Positions 14,537 through 21,254 of a stretch of DNA of 64,000 bases are shown piece by piece; the stretch's first letter is position 1; every line of letters starts with the position of its first letter. Source of the DNA: Planotetraspora sp. A-T 1434. GTDB lineage: Bacteria > Actinomycetota > Actinomycetes > Streptosporangiales > Streptosporangiaceae. The translations under genes and the position numbers were made by a program. Under the pieces are notes generated by a model that searched no databases, was not told the origin of the DNA, and worked only from the letters and a program-made list of their open reading frames with translations. The DNA lies in assembly GCF_025420585.1 (NCBI RefSeq), contig NZ_JAOEGB010000014.1, positions 124,001 through 188,000 on the forward strand, given 5' to 3'.

Positions 14537-14870
14537 GCGGATCCAGCGCCGACGTACGAAGGGCTGGCGGCTCCCCAAAGGGGCCGTGATCGTCGACCGC
14601 AGCACGCGGTTCGGCAACCCGTTCACGACGAAGCAGGGCTACACCCGCGAGGAGTGCGCGGCCCGCTTCGAGACGTACCTGATCGTCCGACGCAACCCGA
14701 CCCCAGGGTGGACGGACGTGCTCGCCTACCCAAGCGATGAGGAGATCCGCCGCGAGCTCGGCGGCCGGGACCTCGCGTGCTGGTGCCCGCTCCCGAACCA
14801 GGGAGAGCCGGACCACTGCCACGCGACCGTCCTGCTGCCCGTCGCCAACGAGGTGACCGCCGATGCCTGA
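14529..14870 (+). CDS. DUF4326 domain protein
   Basis: 113 residues matching the DUF4326 signature: IQRRRTKGWRLPKGAVIVDR, TRFGNPF, then DLACWCPL and a final CHATVLL. The family is widespread in phages and bacteria with an uncharacterised Cys-containing pocket. It overlaps the Gp37/Gp68 gene and shares its Cys/redox flavour, so they may act in one modification pathway (inference). Confidence 0.85.
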   Translation: MPERIQRRRTKGWRLPKGAVIVDRSTRFGNPFTTKQGYTREECAARFETYLIVRRNPTPGWTDVLAYPSDEEIRRELGGRDLACWCPLPNQGEPDHCHATVLLPVANEVTADA

Positions 14871-15540
14871 AATCCCAGCGGAAGCCGTAGACGCGGCCCA
14901 AGCAGCCGTGCGCGCCGTCCGGCGCGCTGCTGGACCGCGCGGACACATCCCCAGCCGCACGATGGCCCACCGCGTCACGGAGGCCGCCGCCCCGTTCATC
15001 GCTGAGCACATCGCCCGCCAGCTCGTCCCGGTGTGGGAGTGGACGCGGGAAGTCGCCGTCGCGCACCACACCACGTACGGGGTGGACGCGGTCGGCAGGT
15101 GCATGACGATCGCCCGTGGGGCGTTCCCTGTGGGGGAGCGGTCGGACGCAATGCCCTCTGTGCGGCCCTCAGAGGCCCCTCAGGGCGACGCAGAGGGGAT
15201 TCCTGGTATCACCGGATGGTCGGACGGCTCTGGGGCCATTTCAGCGCTTCGCCAACGGGTAGCCGACCGCCTCCTGGAGATCAGCGACGCCGACCCCGAC
15301 GGGTGGCTGGAGATCCTCGACGCGGTGTTCGGCGTCGTCGGCCCGGAGCTGGAGCGCGCCGAGAGGGCCGAGGCCGCCCTCGCCCGCGCTCGGGAGCTGC
15401 ACTCCCGCGATGACAGCAGCCCGCACGGGCCCTGGTGCGGCACGTGCATGACGTTCTGGCCCTGCCGGACGTGGATCGCCGTGCTGGACGGTCCGGGTGC
15501 CGTCTCCGAGGAGCAGACCGGAGGCGGGGCCGATGAGTAA
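14863..15540 (+). CDS. Hypothetical phage protein
   Basis: 225 residues, overlapping DUF4326 by eight bases. The first 90 residues are helical (AAQAAVRAVRRAAGPRG...). The middle has DADPDGWLEILDAVFGV. The C-terminus has CGTCMTFWPCRTW with Cys pairs seen in many actinophage early proteins. No function assigned. Confidence 0.6.
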   Translation: MPEIPAEAVDAAQAAVRAVRRAAGPRGHIPSRTMAHRVTEAAAPFIAEHIARQLVPVWEWTREVAVAHHTTYGVDAVGRCMTIARGAFPVGERSDAMPSVRPSEAPQGDAEGIPGITGWSDGSGAISALRQRVADRLLEISDADPDGWLEILDAVFGVVGPELERAERAEAALARARELHSRDDSSPHGPWCGTCMTFWPCRTWIAVLDGPGAVSEEQTGGGADE

Positions 15541-15757
15541 CCACGGCTGGGACGGGGGCTGCTGGGTCGTCCTCGACCGCGACTGCCAGCCCGTCAGCGG
15601 CTACCACCACGCCAGCGAGGCCAACGCGCACGCTGCAGCACTCCCCGTCGGCTTCTACGTCCGGCGCGTGGCCTGCGTATGCAACCAGCCCGTTTGGGAG
15701 CAGTCCGGGGGCGGCTTCCCGCCCGCAACCACCACCGAGGAGACCAACCATGGCTGA
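15533..15757 (+). CDS. Small hypothetical protein
   Basis: 74 residues starting at an ATG inside the end of the previous gene behind GGAGGCGGGG. Contains GWDGGCWVVLDRDCQP and VACVCNQPVW. Likely a small beta-rich fold with two Cys pairs. Unknown role. Confidence 0.55.
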   Translation: MSNHGWDGGCWVVLDRDCQPVSGYHHASEANAHAAALPVGFYVRRVACVCNQPVWEQSGGGFPPATTTEETNHG

Positions 15758-16034
15758 CGAGCAGCAGCTCACGACAGAAGACCGGATCGTCAAGGCGGAG
15801 ATCGAAGCCAAAGCCTGGTGCCGCCAAATCGCCGAAACGCTCGCGGAGCACCTGAAGACCAGCACCGCACCTGACGCCCCTGCATGGTCGGAGGCGCTGG
15901 CGTGGTTCGCCAAGCGGATCAAGGGCGGGCACCTGTCGATCTACATGCAGAAGGACTTCGACCAGCGGTTCGGGCCGGTGAACTGGAGCGCCTACAACGA
16001 CCCCACCACCACCACCGAGGAAGGCAACCGATGA
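15750..16034 (+). CDS. Hypothetical phage protein
   Basis: 94 residues, helical, acidic and Trp-containing (WSEALAWFAKRIKGGHLS). It and the preceding gene both end in a TTTEE run, hinting at short duplicated ends in this operon. Function unknown. Confidence 0.55.
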   Translation: MADEQQLTTEDRIVKAEIEAKAWCRQIAETLAEHLKTSTAPDAPAWSEALAWFAKRIKGGHLSIYMQKDFDQRFGPVNWSAYNDPTTTTEEGNR

Positions 16035-16525
16035 CCGAGCCGCGCCGCTTCCAGCTCCACCGCGACCAAGATATCTCCGGCGTCTCTGGGACGGGCATCG
16101 TCGCCGACGGCGTTCTGTGGCCCGACGGCACCGCCGACCTACGCTGGAGAGGCCCACGCCCCTCCGCTGTCCACTGGGACCGCCTCGACGACGCCGAGGC
16201 CATCCACGGGCACAACGGCGCGACCCGCTTTGTGTGGCTCGACACCGCGTCGGCCCCTGACGCGGAACGGAAGTACACGCCCCGCGGGTTCCGCATCTAC
16301 GCCGAGGTCACCGACCGGTACGGCTCCCGCGTGTCCGTACAGGAGTCGAGCCTGGCCACCGAGGACTGCGTTTGGATCTTCGCGAAGAACGATCGCGACG
16401 AGAACCCGAGTCCCCACCTGACGGTGGACAACGCCCGCGTCATCCGGGATGCCCTCGCCGAGTTCCTTCGCGAGTGGAACGAAGCCGAGTCCGGGGCTCC
16501 TTCTCAGGAGGAGCCGACACCTTGA
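16031..16525 (+). CDS. Hypothetical phage protein with two beta-rich units
   Basis: 164 residues coupled by ATGA. The N-terminal half (FQLHRDQDISGVSGTGIVAD, then RWRGPRPSAVHWD) resembles a small domain common in actinophage accessory proteins. The C-terminal half contains TVDNARVIRDALAEFL. No known activity. Confidence 0.6.
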   Translation: MTEPRRFQLHRDQDISGVSGTGIVADGVLWPDGTADLRWRGPRPSAVHWDRLDDAEAIHGHNGATRFVWLDTASAPDAERKYTPRGFRIYAEVTDRYGSRVSVQESSLATEDCVWIFAKNDRDENPSPHLTVDNARVIRDALAEFLREWNEAESGAPSQEEPTP

Positions 16526-16758
16526 GCGCCGCGTGGGTCGTCGACCCGAACTCCACCCCTGACCTCACCATCGAACACGCCGACGGCATCCCCTGGTTCG
16601 ACGCACCAACCCCACGCTGGTGGCACCGGTGCCGCCCGCAGACCCGAGCGCTCGACAAGGGCTTGCGGGTCTACCGGTGCGCTTGCGGGGCGATCGCCCT
16701 CGACCAGCCATCCCGGTGGGTGGATCGCAACTCGTGCCGAAGGAGCCCGACACGGTGA
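16522..16758 (+). CDS. Small zinc-site protein with TTG start
   Basis: 78 residues. TTG at 16522 overlaps the previous TGA and follows CAGGAGGAG. HRCRPQTRALD and YRCACGAIAL suggest a C/H zinc site. A GTG overlap into the next gene supports the frame. Function unknown. Confidence 0.5.
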   Translation: MSAAWVVDPNSTPDLTIEHADGIPWFDAPTPRWWHRCRPQTRALDKGLRVYRCACGAIALDQPSRWVDRNSCRRSPTR

Positions 16759-17138
16759 AGCACGACTTCGAGCTCGCCGAGTGGGGCGAGACCTTCATGG
16801 CCGCCTACAGCGGCGGGGGGTGCGCCGGGCCCCGATGCACCAGGTGCAGCACGTCGTTCTGCGTCCACTGCCAGCCGGAACGCATGGACGAGGACTGCCC
16901 AGCCGCCACGGCCGAAGGACCACGGATCGAGGTCAAGAAGATCGCGGCCTACTTCCCGATGAGCAACGAGCTCGCCATGGAGTACGGCCTCATCCCGGAC
17001 ACCCGGCCCCCGGTCGTCATCCCGTGGCGTCGCCGCGTCCGGTGGGCCGCCCAGGCGCGGGTCCGCCGGGCCCGGCTCCGGGTCGGCTCCTGGGTAGCCG
17101 GCGAAGACCTCGACCCCGACCGCTACGACTACGACTGA
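16755..17138 (+). CDS. Cys-rich hypothetical protein ending the early operon
   Basis: 127 residues from a GTG. CAGPRCTRCSTSFCVHCQPE has five Cys compatible with a zinc cluster. The C-terminus is basic (RRRVRWAAQARVRRARLRV). Two hairpins follow, so this is the last gene of the 1.67-17.1 kb transcription unit. Confidence 0.6.
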   Translation: MKHDFELAEWGETFMAAYSGGGCAGPRCTRCSTSFCVHCQPERMDEDCPAATAEGPRIEVKKIAAYFPMSNELAMEYGLIPDTRPPVVIPWRRRVRWAAQARVRRARLRVGSWVAGEDLDPDRYDYD

Positions 17139-17168
17139 CCGTAATCACCCCAACTGCGGTGATTACGG
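17139..17168 (+). terminator. Terminator hairpin of the early operon
   Basis: CCGTAATCACC and GGTGATTACGG form a perfect 11-bp stem with an 8-base loop, starting directly after the stop codon. Confidence 0.75.
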
Positions 17169-17213
17169 GACGCACTCATAAACCCCGGGATTCCCGAGAC
17201 CCGCAGACGCGAA

Positions 17214-17248
17214 GCGGCTCCCCCTGACTGCACATCTGGGGGAGCCGC
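17214..17248 (+). terminator. Second hairpin before the 17.3-kb gene
   Basis: GCGGCTCCCCC and GGGGGAGCCGC form a perfect 11-bp stem with a 13-base loop. It may be a back-up terminator or a regulatory leader for the gene starting at 17315. Confidence 0.65.
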
Positions 17249-17314
17249 CCATCCCGACACCTCATCGCCACAAGGGGTCTCCCCGCACGGTACCAACCCG
17301 GAGGAGCCCGGCAC

Positions 17315-18076
17315 ATGCCCATAGACGCGAACACCTGCCCCGGCCCGTGCAACCGGCGAGCCCGCGAGGCGTGGGACGCCTACGACCAGGCCATGGAGGA
17401 TCACACCACCGCCATGGCCGAATGGAGGGTCCCGCTCCGCTGGCCGGTCGAGCCTCAGGAGCCGGACGAGGCGGTGACCTGGGGGGATCCGGTGTTCTGC
17501 GGCCGGTGCGCCCGACTCATCCGCGCCGCCCTGGCCGAGCTGGACGACCTCGCCTCGCTCCTCGCGGCCGTGAGCGACGGCCACAGGGGAGCCGGCGCAC
17601 GCCACGGGAAGACCGGCCCGGCCGTGAAGGGCGCGTCCGCGCCGTCCCCGTCGTCAATCGGCGACACCCTGGACGAGCTGTACGGCGCCCTGGTCAAGGT
17701 TGAGGACGACTGGCGGGACTACCGCGGGTACGGCGCCCGCCCCCAGCGGGCACGGAACGGGCACGCCCGCCGCCTGTCGGTAACGTGGCTGCTGGACGAG
17801 CTCGACGCGATCCTCACCCACCCCGGCAGCGTCCAGTTCGGCAGGGCCACCCTCGCGTGGCAGCGACGACTGCGTGCGCTCACCAAGTCCGACCCAGTAG
17901 GAGACCGCCCCGTCCGCTGCCCCCGCTGCGGCGAGGTCCGCATGCGCCGCGAAGACGACGGCTACTTCAAATGCCGGGTCTGCGGCCGGCTCATGTCGCA
18001 GGAGGAGCACGACCGGGAGTTCGACGAGCAAGCCGCCGCTCAGGAGGCCGCCGAACTTGCGCACGAGGCGTCATGA
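17315..18076 (+). CDS. Hypothetical phage protein with N- and C-terminal zinc sites
   Basis: 253 residues with GGAGGAG upstream. It starts CPGPCNRRAREAWDAYDQAM with CGRCARLI later. The central region is helical (DDWRDYRGYGARP, LLDELDAILTHPGSV). The end has a zinc ribbon, RCPRCGEVRMRRED and CRVCGRLM. This layout recurs in actinophage genomes before the terminase region. Its role is not known; DNA binding is plausible from the ribbon. Confidence 0.65.
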   Translation: MPIDANTCPGPCNRRAREAWDAYDQAMEDHTTAMAEWRVPLRWPVEPQEPDEAVTWGDPVFCGRCARLIRAALAELDDLASLLAAVSDGHRGAGARHGKTGPAVKGASAPSPSSIGDTLDELYGALVKVEDDWRDYRGYGARPQRARNGHARRLSVTWLLDELDAILTHPGSVQFGRATLAWQRRLRALTKSDPVGDRPVRCPRCGEVRMRREDDGYFKCRVCGRLMSQEEHDREFDEQAAAQEAAELAHEAS

Positions 18077-19014
18077 CCGGGGGCGGTGACGATCCGTCTG
18101 GGTGGCCTCGCCGTTCTGGGACGATGATCGCCATGAGAATCAAGGCGGGACGCACCCTGGAGGGTGCCGAGAAGGACCTCCAGTACGCCATTGACCAGAT
18201 CACGGACGCCCGGTCGGGACAGCCGCACGAGGAGCTGTGGCTTACATACCTGAGGGCGGTGGGCAACGCCCTTCCCTTGCTGGCCCAGTCGTTCGCCGAG
18301 CCCGACCTTGCCGCCAGCCTGCTCACACCGACGTACTGGCAGATCTTCCAGGGCAGCGCGACGCCGTCGAACCTCACGCAGGCTACGTCCCGCGAAGCCG
18401 CCACGCAGCTCAAGGTCCTTGAGGCTGCCAAGCAGGAGCTCGGGAAGGTGAAGGCGCTCGCGGCGCGACCGGGCCTGCCGGTCGTCGTGGACACCAACAT
18501 CCTGGTGTGGTGGGCACAGCCCGGCGACATCGACTGGCGCGGTGTACTGGCCGAGCAAGGGATCGAGGCCGCCGCGGTGCGCCTCGTGGTGCCCATCGTT
18601 GTCATCGACGAGCTCGACCGGCAGAAGTACGGCGACGGCGTCCTCGCCCAGCGCGCGGCCAAGGCCATCCGCTACCTGGACCGAAGGCTCACCGGGTCCG
18701 ACCCCGGGGCGGCGGTGCCGCTCGCGAAGAGCGCGACGCTGGAGGTCGCCATCGACTCCGTCCGCGACCGGGCGGCGATGGACGCCGACTGGCGCATCCT
18801 CATGTGCGCCGCCGACCTCGACCAACTCCACCCCGAGGCGGGCACGCGGGTCCTGACGAACGACACCAACATGCGGCTGCGCGCGCTCCACCTGGGCCTG
18901 AAGACGCTGGCGCTGCCGGAGAAGTACCGCAAGCCGCACGCCGTCCTGAGCGCACCCCCAGAGGACGAGCAGCAGCCACAACTTGCGCAACTCTCTGACC
19001 AGGGCGCAAACTAG
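18073..19014 (+). CDS. PIN-domain nuclease-like protein
   Basis: 313 residues from the ATG overlapping the previous stop (ATGA, with GAGGCG upstream); inner ATGs at 18124 and 18133 are alternatives. After a 115-residue helical N-terminal part comes a PIN-type core: VVVDTNILVWW (first catalytic Asp), PIVVIDELDRQKYG, DADWRILMCAADL and VLTNDTNMRLRA. The acidic residues are in the expected order for a Mg-dependent RNase. There is no neighbouring antitoxin gene, so a stand-alone phage ribonuclease acting on host or phage RNA is more likely than a VapC pair. Confidence 0.75.
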   Translation: MTGGGDDPSGWPRRSGTMIAMRIKAGRTLEGAEKDLQYAIDQITDARSGQPHEELWLTYLRAVGNALPLLAQSFAEPDLAASLLTPTYWQIFQGSATPSNLTQATSREAATQLKVLEAAKQELGKVKALAARPGLPVVVDTNILVWWAQPGDIDWRGVLAEQGIEAAAVRLVVPIVVIDELDRQKYGDGVLAQRAAKAIRYLDRRLTGSDPGAAVPLAKSATLEVAIDSVRDRAAMDADWRILMCAADLDQLHPEAGTRVLTNDTNMRLRALHLGLKTLALPEKYRKPHAVLSAPPEDEQQPQLAQLSDQGAN

Positions 19015-19039
19015 GCACCGTACGATCGCATGATCCTCG

Positions 19040-19065
19040 CCCCCGGACGCCACGGCGCCGGGGGT
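19040..19065 (+). terminator. Short terminator-like hairpin
   Basis: CCCCCGG and CCGGGGG pair around a 10-base loop and are followed by TTT, 25 bases after the PIN gene. Confidence 0.5.
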
Positions 19066-19085
19066 TTCGCATGCCGGGGGTGACC

Positions 19086-19325
19086 ATGACCCGCCCGGAA
19101 CCCGTGAGCGTGAACGAGGCTGCCGCCCGCCTCGGCAAGGCGCCGCGCACGATCTACTCGTGGGCCACCCGCTACCGGGTGCGCAAATGGTCAGGCCCTG
19201 ACGGAGTCCTGTACGACTACGCCGATCTCGCCACGATCGAGGCGTGTATCCACCGAGGCCAGACCGTGCCGGCCACACCTGAGGCGCGTGACGCCCTGCG
19301 CGCGTCCTACTCCGCCGCGGCCTGA
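19086..19325 (+). CDS. MerR/excisionase-type HTH protein
   Basis: 79 residues. VSVNEAAARLGKAPRTIYSW is a winged-helix of the MerR/Xis class, followed by a strand-turn (DGVLYDYADLATIEA). Candidates for role: DNA-binding small terminase-like protein or excisionase-type regulator. It is far from the integrase at 45 kb, so an excisionase role is uncertain. ATG at 19086 preferred because of the G-rich site just upstream. Confidence 0.65.
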   Translation: MTRPEPVSVNEAAARLGKAPRTIYSWATRYRVRKWSGPDGVLYDYADLATIEACIHRGQTVPATPEARDALRASYSAAA

Positions 19326-19666
19326 CCCACCCGGTACTGCTCGTACCGCTGGAGCGTCTCAGGGTCCGCTTCCCGGAGCATCCACCACCGCTTGGGCGTC
19401 TGGTAGATCAGCACACCCGCCATGTCGGGCAGCGCGTACCGGCCGGCCAAGTCCACGAGGTAGGCCCGCAGCTCCGGCCTCACCACCGTGGCGGACTCGC
19501 GCCCCCACCCGTCCACGTACGGCCGGGTCACAGCCGGGGCGACATACCGGGCGTGCACTGCGGTGATCGTCCACCGGTCGACCTGCTCTCCTAGGGGTTC
19601 GACCCACCCGCCGACCACGCTCAGGTCGTCCGGCCAGTTCGACGGGCGTACACGCTGCGGCTCCAC
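19307..19666 (-). CDS. Hypothetical protein on the opposite strand
   Basis: 119 residues, GTG start, with coherent amino-acid composition (GVLIYQTPKRWWMLREADPE). Its 3' end overlaps that of the HTH gene. Upstream is an AT-rich TTCGA-N5-TTCGA direct repeat that could be its promoter or operator. It is the only leftward gene between 2 kb and 44 kb, so it may be expressed in the lysogen (a moron). Function unknown. Confidence 0.5.
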   Translation of the reverse strand: MEPQRVRPSNWPDDLSVVGGWVEPLGEQVDRWTITAVHARYVAPAVTRPYVDGWGRESATVVRPELRAYLVDLAGRYALPDMAGVLIYQTPKRWWMLREADPETLQRYEQYRVGQAAAE

Positions 19667-19708
19667 ATTCGAACAATATCGAACAGCCGTTAGCGGGGGT
19701 CACCGGCC

Positions 19709-19804
19709 GTGCACCTCCACCACTGGGTCACCGTCGAAACCATCGGGCGTGTCCGCACCCAACGCTGCTCCCGCTGCGGTAAGACCCGCACCCGACCCAC
19801 CTGA
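19709..19804 (+). CDS. Micro-ORF with zinc-ribbon CxxC
   Basis: 31 residues, GTG start, containing VRTQRCSRCGKTRTRPT. Similar tiny CSRCGKTR proteins occur in actinophages upstream of the packaging genes. Support is only motif, codon use and a G-rich ribosome site, so confidence is modest. Confidence 0.4.
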   Translation: MHLHHWVTVETIGRVRTQRCSRCGKTRTRPT

Positions 19805-19823
19805 CCATGGAAGGGGGAGGCTC

Positions 19824-19958
19824 GTGCTCACCGCCGCCCTGATCCTCGCCCTCGTCGTCGGCGTCTGGTCCGCCATCGAACGCGCCTGGCCGCTCCTACT
19901 GCTCGCGGTCGCGGTGCTGCTCGTCATCCTGGCCGCGAACCCCGCCCTCGGCCTCTAA
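19824..19958 (+). CDS. Tiny membrane protein
   Basis: 44 residues from a GTG with GGGGGAGG upstream. Almost the whole chain is hydrophobic: LTAALILALVVGVWSAIE, then LLLLAVAVLLVILAA. Two helices in a hairpin are likely. Function unknown. Confidence 0.5.
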   Translation: MLTAALILALVVGVWSAIERAWPLLLLAVAVLLVILAANPALGL

Positions 19959-19962
19959 CGCT

Positions 19963-20247
19963 GTGCCGCGCAGCAAAGGCCGATCAGGCAGGCGCTGGCG
20001 CCGAGCTCGCGCCCAACTCCTCGCCGAGTCGACCATCTGCTGGCTATGCGGACACGACGGCTCCACCGACGCCGACCACGAGCCCGCCCTCAAGACCCTG
20101 GAAACGCTCGGGCTCGACCCTTGCGACCCGCGCTACCTACGCCCCGCCCACGGCGTGACCGGGTGCCCCACCTGCGGGCGCAAATGCAACCAGGAGAAAG
20201 GCGACCGCCCCGCAGCGCCGCCGGCCCGCAACTCCCGGGCGTGGTGA
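19963..20247 (+). CDS. HNH endonuclease of the packaging module
   Basis: 94 residues: CWLCGHDGSTDADHEPALKT, a central ...LRPAHGVTGC and a CGRKCNQEKG end give the Cys pairs, DH and N/H residues of an HNH nuclease. HNH genes directly upstream of the terminase are characteristic of cos-packaging HK97-like phages, where they assist terminase cleavage. Basic N-terminus (SKGRSGRRWRRARAQ) probably contacts DNA. Confidence 0.85.
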   Translation: MPRSKGRSGRRWRRARAQLLAESTICWLCGHDGSTDADHEPALKTLETLGLDPCDPRYLRPAHGVTGCPTCGRKCNQEKGDRPAAPPARNSRAW

Positions 20248-20251
20248 GACC

Positions 20252-20689
20252 GTGGGCCTGTACGTCATCACCGGGCCACCCGCAGCAGGTAAGTCAACCT
20301 GGGTCCGCGGGCACGCGAAACCCGGGGACATCGTCATCGACTACGACCTCCTGGCCGCCGCGCTCACAGCACCAGGGGCCGACCTCAACGCCCACCCCAA
20401 GGTCTTGCGGGACGTGGCCTACCGGGCCCGGGCCGCCGCTGTCACAGAAGCGCTCAACCACACGAACACGGTCGACGTGTACGTCATCCACTCGATCCCG
20501 TCCGAGCACGCGCGAGCACGCTACGAAGACCACGACGCACACATAGTCGAGATCGACCCAGGCCGCGACGTCGTCATGCAACGCATCCGCACGATGCGCC
20601 CACACGCGATGGTCGCTGTAGCTCAACGCTGGTACGCCCACCGTGATCACACAACGTCAACGCAAGCGCAGTCATCACGGTCATGGTGA
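20252..20689 (+). CDS. P-loop ATPase / small kinase-like protein
   Basis: 145 residues. Walker A is GPPAAGKSTW right at the N-terminus, followed by DIVIDYDLLAAALTAPGAD and VDVYVIHSIP. The layout matches short AAA/kinase-like proteins found between HNH and terminase genes in actinophages. Substrate unknown; polynucleotide or nucleoside kinase is possible. Confidence 0.75.
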   Translation: MGLYVITGPPAAGKSTWVRGHAKPGDIVIDYDLLAAALTAPGADLNAHPKVLRDVAYRARAAAVTEALNHTNTVDVYVIHSIPSEHARARYEDHDAHIVEIDPGRDVVMQRIRTMRPHAMVAVAQRWYAHRDHTTSTQAQSSRSW

Positions 20690-20972
20690 CGCAACGCACA
20701 CACGAACGTGTGACGAACAGTGACCACAGCCACAGCAGCCACGCTCCCCACCACGCACCGTCACGCACACCACGACAAAACACACCAACAAGACGGACAT
20801 AACCGCAGGTCACAGCCGGTCGGCTTTCAAGGGGCAGGGGGGCACCCCTCCAACGGGAACCAGACAGGCCGGGTGACCCTGCGCCCAGTCGCCCTTTTCT
20901 CTCCCCACCGCCCAAAGTGATGAGTCACCCAGCGTAACCAGCTCCATGGTCACAGAGCGTGAGGAGGCTGTG
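20690..20972. other. Long non-coding gap before the terminase; likely cos region
   Basis: No convincing gene. The sequence is unusual: CACA/ACACAC runs, several GTGAC/GTCAC elements (for example GTGACGAACAGTGACC) and AACG-rich stretches. It sits between the HNH and terminase genes, which is where cohesive-end sites lie in related phages. The exact cut position cannot be read from sequence alone. Confidence 0.4.
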
Positions 20973-21254
20973 GTGACGGAAGGTAGTCACGTTGAGGGCG
21001 GCATGGTCGCGGCCGTTCGCGCCGACCTCCGCCGATGGGGGATCACTGAGGACTCGGGCATGGCCGCGACCGCGCTGGACCTCGCCGAACGCCTGTCCGT
21101 GCCGGACGTGCGCCCGGCCGCGGCGGCGATGCTGCACGCGCAGCTTCGTTCGACGCTGCTCGAACTGGCGAAGCTGGCCACTCCGGAGGCCAAGGAAGGC
21201 GACCCGGTGGACGAGCTGCAGGCGCGCCGCGAGGAGCGGCGGCAGCGCGCATGA
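20973..21254 (+). CDS. Terminase small subunit-like protein
   Basis: 93 residues from a GTG with GAGGAGG five bases upstream; an ATG at 20946 would add nine residues. Helical (VAAVRADLRRWG, MAATALDLAERLS, AAAMLHAQLRSTLLEL), ending PVDELQARREERRQR. This is the usual actinophage protein just before the large terminase. It probably recognises the packaging site. Couples to the next gene by ATGA. Confidence 0.7.
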   Translation: MTEGSHVEGGMVAAVRADLRRWGITEDSGMAATALDLAERLSVPDVRPAAAAMLHAQLRSTLLELAKLATPEAKEGDPVDELQARREERRQRA

